Assembly: GCA_023091665.1 (NCBI GenBank)
Contig: JALJCQ010000004.1
Location: 2,976,001 to 3,040,000 of the forward strand
Source: Pythium myriotylum
Lineage: Eukaryota > Oomycota > Peronosporomycetes > Pythiales > Pythiaceae
Direction of reading: 5' to 3'
Length of the DNA: 64,000 nucleotides
The notes beneath the pieces are model-generated. The model saw nothing but the letters and a program-made list of their open reading frames with translations, ran no database searches and was not told where the DNA came from. The stretch's first letter is position 1, and every line of letters starts with the position of its first letter. This document shows, one piece after another, positions 10,085-18,752 of this stretch. The position numbers and the translations under genes were made by a program.

Positions 10085-12679
10085 CTAGACAGTGTAATAG
10101 ACCGTCGAGACCACACGCTTGCGCAGGAACGGCGGCACGGACGCGAACGACTCGTCCTCGTCGCTACCCCAAACATCATCTTCGCACGAAGAGGACGATG
10201 CCGAGGCGAGTTCGAGCGGCGCTGCTGCTTCGTGCGAGTCCGGGATCTCGTCGACCTTGAGCATCTCAGCTAATGCACTGCCCACGACGCCTGCTTGTTC
10301 GTCTCCAGCCGGCTCGTCCTCTTCTCCCTCATCGCTGTCGATCTCCTCGATATGGCGATCGTTCTCCGTGTCTTCTGTATCGTTGGAATCCCCACGATCG
10401 CGTTGGGGCGTCACACCGAAAGTCTTCCTCATCTCGTCGTAGGCCGAGCGCGACGATGTCACATCCTTCGGTTGGAAGAGCGACATTGACATGGCCGACG
10501 CCATGGCAGCTGGCGAGAGCAGCGAGAGACTATGGACTTCGGTCTCGAGCACATGAGCCGGTTCTGTATAGTGCAGGGATGGCTGGTCGATCTTTGAAGA
10601 GGCTGGAACATGGAACGAAGGAAGCAAGTCTGCGAGTTCGTGTGGACGCGTCGGCGTCACGATCTCTGGGGCATGCGGTGAAAGCGGTCGCGCGGTCTTT
10701 CCCGAACCGTTCAATGTAGAATCTTCTGCTGGAGCTTTTTCATATGACGGCTGCATGAGCCACGACGGAGTCTGGTCTCGTCCTCTCTCTCTGGGCACGG
10801 CAGGAATCTCCTCGGTGTCAACAGAGCGCGACAGACTGTTAGTCTGTTGTGAGCGCGAGTCCACTGCTACGTTCAGTCCACTTGATTCGTCAAGCACCGG
10901 CGTTTGACTTCCATTCAAGCTCTCGACGATTGGCCCAACACTATCCAACGGCATCTCATGCTTCAACGACTTTGAAGGCTCTTGTGACGGAGTCTGGTCC
11001 GCAAAGTGCACGTGCGGCTCGTTGTCGGTCGATGTCTCATTCTCAACTACTTTTTCAGTCTCCTCTGCCTTAGCATCAACCTGCTCCTGTGCCTTCACAC
11101 TTGCGTTTCCGACAGGTGCCACTAGTTTGCCATTGCTCGTCGCGATAGCAGTGCTGAGCCCGCTCGATTCTTCGAGAAGAGACTTGCTATCATCAATATG
11201 AACAGTTGGCGAATCCGACGAATCAGTGGCAGATGCGGGAAGTTCTTGGGCTGCTTCTGCTTGGGGAGCTTGCCGCGAGTTCTCTACGAGCAAGCCAAGT
11301 GGCGAAGTCTCGAGACCGCTTGACTCCTCCAAACGATTCTCCACTTCGCCTCGAGGCTTCTCGTCAACCTTGGGATGGTCGGCCGACAACTCTTCGCTCA
11401 GTTCTGGCTTCCATGACGCGAAAGACGGCTCGCTGTCAGTTTCGGCTTCGGTTTTGCTCAATTCTTTTGTTTCACGCGGGCGAGACGGAGAAAATCCGTC
11501 TTGCGCTATTACTTCGATGCCACTTGACTCTTCCATTTGTCGTTCATCCGCAAGCGCCTCGGTATTGGACGAATCAGAATCAACATGTCCCGCGCGTCGA
11601 GCTACAGAGTTGGACTGATTGACGTTCTCGTTCCCACCAAGACTCAAACCACTCGACTCCTCCACGGAAGGAGGTTCTGTCGACTCGTCATCGGCCACAA
11701 TCGCACCGTAGGATCGCACACCTTCAGGCTTTGCAGTTACGAGAAGCCCACTCGACTCTTCGACAACTGGCGTCGCCGCTTCTGAGCCACAAACCAGTCG
11801 AGTTGCGTCAGCTTGCTCGTCAGACGCCACGTTCTGTTCCACTGTAGCGGGGCTTGAAGAGACCACGGCTGTCTCCAACCCACTTGACTCCTCTGGCTCC
11901 ACACGACAAGCATCTCCGTCCTTTGCAGTTTGGATATGAGAATCGACAGACTCCCGTTCCACTGAATTATCTTCAAATTCTCCCTCAACCGACTTGGGGC
12001 GCTTGGATACTGGCTCGACCAACAGAGGCCACTCCTCCGACTCCTTCCGCTTCATTCCGACGTGTGTGGTGACCTCCTCATCCTCAACACGCACATCCTT
12101 ACGATCAAACTGTGCTGCTTCTTCGTCATCTGCTGGGTTTGTGTCTCGGTCGTCGCCACTAACGAGTGATTTTACCATGTCATTCGTCGCGGCCTGTAGG
12201 CTCTGCGCCACTTCAACCATCCGAGGCTTCACACCATCAAAGACGTGGTCCAATATGGCCCCCTTCTTCTGGATACCTCGAGGGATTCGGCTCTTGGTCT
12301 CCTCCCCGACATCGATACCTGGAAACTTGACTTCATCGATAAGCTTGGATTTGGAGAATTTGTAGCTGCCGATCGCCTCATAAGTTGGCGTGCCATTCTC
12401 GTCGATAGTGCACGGTGAGAGCAACCGTCCAGTCTCCTGCGGACTCTGCCCGCCCTCTTGTTCCGGAGGCTTCTCGTCTTGAATGTCTTCCAAGGCCCTC
12501 ACAGTCGGGTGCTCAATCCGCCGCCCACCACGAGGCCATGCAGGTAGCAGCGCTTTGGCCGTTGCGAGGCCGAGACGCGCGATGCGCTCAAGTCGCAGGA
12601 TCCGCAGTGTCGCCACGAACACTGGCAGCAGCGTCTCGCGGATATCGACGTAGACCTTCGAGAGCACGTTCATGGTCAC
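10085..12679 (-). CDS. Large hypothetical protein with seven ESSGL motifs
   Basis: Single-exon protein of 864 aa, family not recognised. Residues 1-50 are helical and hydrophobic/basic (ETLLPVFVATLRILRLERIA). Residues about 95-175 form a less repetitive block (YEAIGSYKFSKSKLIDEVKF). From about 264 to 602 the sequence is acidic, Ser/Glu-rich and carries the motif ESSGL (once ESSGI) seven times, usually as E-E-S-S-G-L followed by hydrophobic residues, at about residues 264, 308, 341, 384, 452, 504 and 598. The C-terminal part has SPAAMASAMSMSLFQPKDV, then a strongly acidic stretch (EEIDSDEGEEDEP) and ends VPPFLRKRVVSTVYYTV. The repeated short motif in disordered sequence suggests a multivalent docking protein. 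No function is claimed. Confidence 0.7.
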   Translation of the reverse strand: MTMNVLSKVYVDIRETLLPVFVATLRILRLERIARLGLATAKALLPAWPRGGRRIEHPTVRALEDIQDEKPPEQEGGQSPQETGRLLSPCTIDENGTPTYEAIGSYKFSKSKLIDEVKFPGIDVGEETKSRIPRGIQKKGAILDHVFDGVKPRMVEVAQSLQAATNDMVKSLVSGDDRDTNPADDEEAAQFDRKDVRVEDEEVTTHVGMKRKESEEWPLLVEPVSKRPKSVEGEFEDNSVERESVDSHIQTAKDGDACRVEPEESSGLETAVVSSSPATVEQNVASDEQADATRLVCGSEAATPVVEESSGLLVTAKPEGVRSYGAIVADDESTEPPSVEESSGLSLGGNENVNQSNSVARRAGHVDSDSSNTEALADERQMEESSGIEVIAQDGFSPSRPRETKELSKTEAETDSEPSFASWKPELSEELSADHPKVDEKPRGEVENRLEESSGLETSPLGLLVENSRQAPQAEAAQELPASATDSSDSPTVHIDDSKSLLEESSGLSTAIATSNGKLVAPVGNASVKAQEQVDAKAEETEKVVENETSTDNEPHVHFADQTPSQEPSKSLKHEMPLDSVGPIVESLNGSQTPVLDESSGLNVAVDSRSQQTNSLSRSVDTEEIPAVPRERGRDQTPSWLMQPSYEKAPAEDSTLNGSGKTARPLSPHAPEIVTPTRPHELADLLPSFHVPASSKIDQPSLHYTEPAHVLETEVHSLSLLSPAAMASAMSMSLFQPKDVTSSRSAYDEMRKTFGVTPQRDRGDSNDTEDTENDRHIEEIDSDEGEEDEPAGDEQAGVVGSALAEMLKVDEIPDSHEAAAPLELASASSSSCEDDVWGSDEDESFASVPPFLRKRVVSTVYYTV

Positions 12680-13646
12680 GGCAATCTCACAGACTGAGCC
12701 GAGGAGAAGTCTTTTTCGGCCATGTGGCAGTTTGCATCAAGTCCGGGACGGGGCCTCTCCATCTCGGTGAAACCTAGACAAAGACTTCGGCGTCGCGTCC
12801 CAAATGTAGCCATGCTCACACACGTCGCAGATTGGCGTCAGATCGAGCAGCTCTACTTCAAAACTGGGCGTGATAATCGAATCGCGGCTTCGATAGCGGC
12901 CTCGCATGCCTCGCTGACATGAATCTTCCTACAACGCCATCTAGTAAGCATCAGTATGGAAGCTGATACGATGTTCAACTTACTCCCACGAACATCCGGT
13001 AATGTTGTAGAATTGGGATGTGCTGGTGGTAATCAGGGATAAACATCCGAAGAACGTCTCTACAGGATGGCGATGAGCTGCAAGTAAACTTGGCGTTGGA
13101 TGCAATCGAAGCATCGACGTTTGGAGAGACGACGCCACTTCGACTAGCTTGATTGTCTTAAAGTGACCGATCAAGTTCATATTGCTGCTCGGATTTCCAA
13201 TCTGAATTCTGATAGCGTACCCTCAGGTGGCTCTCTGCCGTCCTCTTTCTCCTCTTCCAACCTCGTACTTCAGCCACAAGACAGACGATGACAAACACTT
13301 GTCGTCGGTGCCAAGATTTTGAAAATGCTTGTTGGTTTTGAGGATTTGTGGACTAATATCGGACTCAACACGGTGAGACTTGAAGCTGGCAAGTCTGATC
13401 GCCAACGACGATGATGCAACTTCCGGGAGTGTACTGAATGAATCATCAGTTTGCAGATCTCAATCTCCTCGTTGAACCTACGGGGGGTTTCTCCAGCCGT
13501 CAGCTGAGCAACAAGCACGGAACACACAGAATCGGCCTCGGTCCAGTCCAGCTTGTTCACCAGCGAAGTCCCGATCAAAGCTCCTCAGCCCTCCCTTCAG
13601 TCTCCGTCATTTCAAGTCTTGCCCTCCAGCACTCAGCCTCCCACCA
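12680..13646. other. Intergenic, no gene seen
   Basis: About 970 bases between the divergent starts of the ESSGL protein and dehydrogenase copy B. No domain-bearing frame. A CTCCGTCATTTCAAGTCTT stretch at about 13603-13621, just ahead of the copy B start, resembles an oomycete initiator. Confidence 0.5.
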
Positions 13647-14554
13647 ATGTCGCTGAAACACGTCGTCGCTATCGTCACAGGCGCAGGCTCAGGCATGGGA
13701 CGCGCCACGTCCACGCGCCTCGTGCAACAAGGCGCTCGCGTTGTGTTGTGTGATCTTCCGACGAGTCCTGGTGCTGAGGTCGCGAAGGAACTGGGTCCCA
13801 ATGCTCGCTTCGCGGCCACTGACGTGGTGGAGGAGAAAGACGTGACAGCCGCGTTGGACTTGGCCGAGTCTGCTTTCGGCCAGTCAGTTAACGTGGCTGT
13901 CAACCACGCTGGCATCCTTGCTCATGCTCTCACAGTCGGCGACGATCATATCCCGCACTCTTTTGATCTCTTCAGACGTGTCGTAAAGGTCAATTTGTTT
14001 GGCACGCTTCAAGTGTCGCGTCTGGCGGCCGCTCGGTGAGTGGCGACGTTGTATCAGCATGTACGTCATCGCAGTAAGCTGATATTTTTAATCCGGAAAC
14101 AGCATGTCCAAGCTGACGCCTAACGACGACGGCGAGCGAGGCGTGATCATCAACACGGCCAGTCTCGCGGCGTATGAAGGCATGATCGGCCAGATCGCTT
14201 ACTCGGCAAGCAAAGGCGCGATCGTGGGGATGACTCTGCCAATGGCTCGCGACCTTGGGTCTCACGGTATCCGAGTTGTATCGATTGCCCCTGGTGCGGC
14301 AAGCGCTCATAGCTGATCGATGAAATCTTGACGAGCTGATTACGTTTTGGGTAGGTGGCTTCCGCACGGGCATGTCAGAAGGCTCTCCGAAGGAAGTCAT
14401 GGAGAAAGTGATCGATACTGCTGTATTCCCCAAGCGCATCGGCGAGCCGAGCGAGGTGGCTCTGCTGGTCCAGTCGATCATCGAGAATCCGATGCTCAAC
14501 GGCACCACAATCCGCCTAGACGGGGGCGTGCGTTTGCCCAAGGCGTATTGGTAG
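13647..14554 (+). CDS. HSD17B10-like: HSD17B10-like short-chain dehydrogenase, copy B
   Basis: Three exons (13647-14035, 14103-14293, 14355-14554) join to 259 aa, with intron phases 2 and 1 as in the other copies. Cofactor loop TGAGSGMG, where the usual Ala-Ala is changed to Ala-Gly. [14 protein letters not shown], catalytic YSASK and the C-terminal [18 protein letters not shown] are all present. The C-terminus ends LPKAYW. Relic F at 31 kb carries the same AGSGMG loop and is its closest visible relative in the window. Copy B is the first of the plus-strand group on the left side of the core region. Confidence 0.87.
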
Positions 14555-15139
14555 CACTCGCAGTCGAGCATTTTGGTGGAAGATGTTGGTTGAGAGTTTA
14601 AATGGCAATGCGCTTCAATGAGACTCGGGAGCTGACGCTTCAGGCATCTCCTCTTGATGCCCTAGCAACTTCTTCAACATACAAAGAAAAGAAAAACCGA
14701 GAGTCGTGCTCGGTCCACTCTGAACGCCTGGATCGCCCAATTATTGCGAGGCAGCAACTTGGTTACTAGATTCGAACGAACGTTACCGTTCTGTTGCGTA
14801 CAGCTCGCCGACAGAGTTGTAGACGATGAAAGGATATCACATCGTGACGTTGCATTTCCAGCTGGGATATATCCTGAGTTCCGAGAGCCTTGACAAGCAA
14901 ACCCGCCACCCCATTCAGTGACACAACACAATAGTGGTTTTAAGGCGCAGCCCAATCACTCGTCCATGTCGGTCAGCCTGCGAACGGCAGCCTGACTGCG
15001 ACTCACAGCATGACGAGAGGAAGACTCAGGTGACCAAATCGATGAGTATGATCACTGCAGTCGATCGCATTGTGAGCAAGGTGGTGAGCTAAAGGATGAG
15101 TCCTGATGTCCGGGGTGCCAGGAACAAAGCAATGAATAG
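14555..15139. other. Intergenic, no gene seen
   Basis: Spacer between dehydrogenase copy B and relic C. No supported coding sequence on either strand. Confidence 0.5.
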
Positions 15140-15530
15140 CACGAAGAGTGTAGCGGTGTAATCATCGACACGAGTAACGTGGCATTCGCGGGTATGATCG
15201 GACGGGTCGCTTATGCTGCCAGCAAGGCAGGTGTCGTCGGCATGACGCTTCCGATGGCGAGAGATCTGCGTGGTCTGCATCGCTCCAGGTACACGCACAA
15301 ACAATCTAGCTGTCTGGGACATGTTGTGTTGACCGTCACGGTTTGTGTGCAGGTCCGTTCAACACACCAATGTTCAGCATGCCTCAGAAGATGAAGGACA
15401 TCTACTTCAGCGACGTAGCGTCCCCAAGCGCGCCGGCGAGCCGCACGAGCTGGCACCCCTCGCGCAGTTCATCGTCGAGAACCCGGTCATCAACGGCGAG
15501 ATGCGCGTATTCGCGCTTCGAAGTGAGATC
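15140..15530 (+). pseudogene. HSD17B10-like relic C (exons 2-3 only)
   Basis: Remnant of a copy I-type dehydrogenase. The first exon is missing. Exon 2 survives from [20 protein letters not shown] through the catalytic YAASK, but about 18 nt that encode GQFGIR are deleted before VVCIAPG. The intron with GTACAC donor and GTGCAG acceptor is recognisable and closely matches intron 2 of copy I. Exon 3 begins [15 protein letters not shown], then a 1-nt loss (GTAGCGTCCCC against GTAGCATTCCCC in copy I, near 15420) shifts the frame ahead of the conserved ENPVINGE region. Homology with copy I, in inverse orientation, continues into the 3' flank to about 15600. Confidence 0.85.
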
Positions 15531-15718
15531 TTTCGTCGAATGCAGTTTTCATATTCGTGGAAACGGTGGTTTTGTCGTTGCTTGTGTCCCTCAACGCTGA
15601 CGGCGGCACTAAGCTTGCCGTCTCCAAAGACTGAGTCTACAAGAACGCGAGTCCGAAACCATGTGGATGCTACCTCGTGGTTGCTGTTGGATGTTGATTT
15701 GATGACGGAGACATCGCT

Positions 15719-15992
15719 TGTGTGAGACTGAGCGGTATCGGAGACTTCAGCTTTAGACTCGCCGTGCTTCGTTGGTTACCAGAAACTGGCGAATTTCGTG
15801 AGCCCCACTCAGTGAGGCTCAAGTTGAAGAAGCCATTATTCTTGAGTCCATCGTGTGTCTGATGATCAAGCACACAGTGGACTCAAGAATACAGTACATG
15901 TAATGGCTTCTTCAACATGCAATGGCTTCTTCAACTTGAGAAGTCCGGATCAGGTTGATGCGGACTTCTCGAGTTGGCGTCATGCACGATAG
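15719..15992. repeat. Dispersed repeat, inverted partner of 41036-41217
   Basis: Segment with CTTCGTTGGTTACC, a cluster of short tandem pieces built on GGCTTCTTCAAC (about 15900-15940) and GTCCACTGTGTG/ACACACAGTGGACTC arms. In inverse orientation most of it matches 41036-41217, including the GAGTTGGCGTCATGC end. No coding potential. It belongs to the inverted block that also carries the copy H promoter. Confidence 0.7.
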
Positions 15993-16258
15993 TGTAAGCC
16001 TAGACTTTTGCAAATATGCATCTCGAGTGTCTCCAAACGTCGTGCAAGGCAAATGAGAGTGCTGGAGACATGATTTCTCTTTTATGGAACCTTGCTCCAT
16101 TCTGATCGGCGGATGTGCTCCAAGAAGATTGCGCTAATGCCAACCTGGGCGAAGACCCTTTCTCGACGTAATCCTTTGGTGGATAGTGCTCCGAGCTCCT
16201 ATGAGCAGATATCACATAGCAGTGGACACGTTGAGCTTTGCATCGCTTTCTTTAACTA
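15993..16258. repeat. Orphan promoter region, inverted copy of the copy H upstream region
   Basis: Matches 39880-40134 (the upstream region of dehydrogenase copy H) in inverse orientation. Shared landmarks are CTTTTGCAAATA/TATTTGAAAAAG, the stretch AAATCATGTCTCC in copy H against GGAGACATGATTT here, and GAGCTTTGCA.CGCTTTCTTT. No dehydrogenase start follows directly. The matching exon-1 remnant is found 1.75 kb downstream as relic E, with copy D lying between. It therefore appears to be a promoter separated from its gene by insertion. Confidence 0.7.
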
Positions 16259-16401
16259 CTACTTCAAGAACGTTATCCAATTCGAAGATGATTGAAGCTG
16301 TGGAAGACCTGTCAGCCTGACAGGCTGACAGGATCAAGTTCATCCACAGGATGCTTCAATCATCTTCGGATTGGATAACGGAAAGCGATGCAAAGCTCAA
16401 C
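16230..16401. repeat. Foldback (inverted-repeat) element
   Basis: Outer arms GTTGAGCTTTGCATCGCTTT at 16229-16250 and its reverse complement at 16381-16401, inner arms CGTTATCCAATTCGAAGATG at 16270-16298 and the complement at 16352-16380, and at the centre a perfect 12-nt-arm palindrome at 16308-16332 (CCTGTCAGCCTG). The DNA can fold into a long hairpin. A related but rearranged version, with CAATCATCTTCCGATTGG, occurs near 45800-45905 beside copy J. Confidence 0.75.
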
Positions 16402-16440
16402 CGCTCGTAGACCGGCTGACAGTCAGCCTGTCTACGAGCG
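16402..16440. repeat. Hairpin palindrome
   Basis: Arms of 19 nt (CGCTCGTAGACCGGCTGAC and its complement with one mismatch pair) around a single central base, directly next to the foldback element and at the start of the block duplicated with copy J. No gene is read through it. Confidence 0.7.
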
Positions 16441-16909
16441 TTCTGTTCCCTTGTTCACTTCGTGGTGTTTTGATGTTATTAGGAGTGGGAGCCTTGTGAC
16501 AACCCGGAAGACAATCATTGTCTACCGGGCGAAGCACCAGGATGCCAACTCATTGGAGACAGTGCGATTTTAAAAGAGCCTGGCTAATCATCTGGATCCC
16601 AGATCCTTGAAGACACGTAATTATCGCAAGAGCGTACTTTCACGTTGGTCGTGAGCCATGAAGTTCATCGTCTTAAGCGTAATCGTTTGTGGCGAGAGCC
16701 CCGATTTATAGCTCCGACAGAAATGTGGAAGCCGTTGGCAATCACGTCACAATACCTCGAAATCCGATTACGCCCTAAGAGACAAGAGATCCCATGACAA
16801 TCGGGACGATCTGCTCGTCTTCGCTGTTGTCTAACGAGCTCGGAAACTTTCTAGCAACGCCGTGAGCACTCGCTTGCGTGCGAGCACCTTCCTTGCATCA
16901 AAATAGTCG

Positions 16910-16928
16910 GCTCATTCCGGAAATTCCC
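16910..16928 (+). promoter_or_regulatory. Oomycete-type Inr/FPR ahead of copy D
   Basis: GCTCATTCCGGAAATTCCC, 15 bases before the ATG at 16944, fits the oomycete initiator plus flanking-promoter-region pattern (about GCTCATTYYNCAWTTT). The same sequence stands at the same distance ahead of copies J and H. Confidence 0.6.
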
Positions 16929-16943
16929 TTGTCATCACCAAGT

Positions 16944-17870
16944 ATGTCTCTCAAGAACGTCGTTGCCCTCGTCACCGGGGCAGCCTCGGGCATTGGCCGC
17001 GCCACCTCTACTCGGCTCATTAAGCATGGCGCGCGCGTCGTGCTCGTCGATCTGCCCAAGAGCGCTTGTGCCTCAGTCGCCGACGAACTTGGGCCAAATG
17101 CTCGTTTCGCTCCTGCAGATGTGACCAACGAAAAGGAAATCTCCGCAGCACTCGATCTGGCCGAGTCAGCATTTGGCCGTTCGATCAACGTGGCGGTGAA
17201 CCACGCGGGCATTTTGGATATGGCCGAAACTGTCAACAAAAACTACGAGCCCCATCCCATGGATTTGTTCAGTCGCACTCTTACGGTCAACACCGTCGGC
17301 ACGTTTCAGGTCGCAAGGCTAGCAGCAGCTCGGTGCGTTGGCGGCATTTCGTGTCCTATATCTATACCACCGGTTCTGATGAAATAGGGTTCATGTCTAG
17401 GATGGCCAAGCAGTCACCCAAGGCCAACGGAGAGCGAGGCGTGATCGTCAATACGGCAAGTATCATGGCTTTCGAAGGCAACATGGGCCGCGTCGCGTAT
17501 TCGATGAGTAAGGCTGCTATCGTCGGCATGACCCTGCCCATGGCTCGAGACCTAGGCCAGTTCGGTATCCGCGTCGTCACTGTCGCACCAGGCAAGCTTG
17601 TTTTTTGGCTTGTCAACGACTAACTTGTTGTGCTTACTCCCCGTGCGAACATCGACAGGTGCTATCAGCACGCCCATGTTTAACGAAATGCCCCTGGAGC
17701 TCCAGGAGAAATTGTTTCAAGCGTTTCCGTTTCCGAAACGCTCTGGTGACCCGGATGAAGTCGCGCACTTGGTGCAGGCCATCATCGAGAACCCGATGAT
17801 CAATGGCGAGACTATTCGCATCGACGCCGCAGTGCGATCATCGCCGCCCATGGCGGTCGACCAACTCTGA
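16944..17870 (+). CDS. HSD17B10-like: HSD17B10-like short-chain dehydrogenase, copy D
   Basis: Exons 16944-17332, 17401-17591 and 17659-17870 join to 263 aa. TGAASGIG cofactor loop, [14 protein letters not shown], catalytic YSMSK and [20 protein letters not shown] are intact. Intron 2 has a GC donor: the exon ends CACCAG and the intron starts GCAAGC, the position that is GT in most copies, with acceptor GACAG. The C-terminus is slightly longer than in other copies ([10 protein letters not shown]). Copy J is a near-identical inverted duplicate but frameshifted, so D is the working member of the pair. The block containing D appears inserted into an older H-like gene, whose parts flank it at 15993-16258 and 18005-18440. 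Confidence 0.88.
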
Positions 17871-18004
17871 TACACCCCATGCATTTTCGTGCATGCAGTT
17901 AAATGTCATGAACATTTCTACCAGGCATCATGCACTTTTATCTGGATTTCTCATGCCAAATGAATCTATTGGCAGTTGTCATTAAAATGGCACCATATAC
18001 GTAA

Positions 18005-18440
18005 GCGACGCAGGCATCTCGCTTGTGGGCACTACTGTAGACGAAAATCCTGCACCCCATCTGATGGATGGTTTTGATCGGGTTCTCCACGTCAACACTT
18101 TCTGCACGTTTCAAGTTTCACGACTTGCAGCGGCCATGTGAGTAGGTGGTGATCGCAGTTCCGAATGCATCTCCTCTAACTAATTGTCTCCGCAGAATGT
18201 CGAAGCAACCGCCGAAGGCCCATGGCGAGAGACGCGTGATCGTCAAGACGGCGAGTACTATGGCTTTACCACCGTGTGGTTCAGGAGTCACCGCTTTTGA
18301 GATGTTGAATGCTCTTCTAGTTTGGGGTAATGTCAAAACCCAATGTTGGGCTGCACGGTTTGACTTGGTGCGAGAACCCAATCATCAACGGTGAGATCAC
18401 TCACATTATCTCGGATGTGCGATGGCCACCCAAGGGTGAT
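18005..18440 (+). pseudogene. HSD17B10-like relic E (H-like)
   Basis: Decayed copy whose closest match is copy H. It begins inside exon 1 with a reading equivalent to GISLVG.TVDEN.APH..D, continues [19 protein letters not shown] to a GTGAGT donor, and has exon 2 starting [20 protein letters not shown]. The middle of exon 2, including the YxxxK active site, is deleted. Only NPIINGEITHIISDVRWPP from exon 3 remains. The upstream half of exon 1 is absent. Its promoter counterpart lies before copy D. Confidence 0.85.
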
Positions 18441-18752
18441 CACCTCGTGCTGTCACCAGCGGCAAAGCTTGCTGTTTCATGTTGGCTACGAATCCAAGAA
18501 GCTTGTTGGTGGAGTGAAAAACCCGGTAGTGGTTACCTTGCCAAACATTGTAAAAGGGTCTGACGGTGAGGCGAGATTTCTGCGCCAGCTAGTGTGTCCT
18601 GCCAGATGTACCCTGTCGATGTGGCGATAACTTCACAACTCTGCTCATAAACCGAGCTGGGAACGATGATGGCGTTCTCCACCTTGTCCTGCAAGTTGAT
18701 CTTGTTCGATCATTTGTTCTGACCTAGAATGCTGACACTCGGATGGATAGTA
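18441..18752. other. Intergenic, no gene seen
   Basis: Spacer between relic E and the 3' end of the MORN gene, marking the boundary between the rearranged dehydrogenase block and the single-copy core. No supported feature. Confidence 0.5.

Larger units (their letters stand above)
16441..17960. repeat. Inverted duplicate block containing copy D (partner 44262-45804)
   Basis: The flank, promoter, gene and 3' flank of copy D are matched in inverse orientation by copy J and its flanks. The upstream flank shares a stretch CCCTTGTTCACTTCGTGGTG, a palindrome around CAGACAATGATTGTCTG and a long stretch up to the start codon. The downstream flank shares TATCTGGATTT.TCATGC. Divergence is low in the gene and higher at the 3' edge. 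Confidence 0.8.

Noticed and set aside
15900..15940. CRISPR-like spaced repeat (GGCTTCTTCAAC units)
   Set aside because: Two or three imperfect units without uniform spacers, in a eukaryotic context. It is a small tandem duplication in a dispersed repeat.
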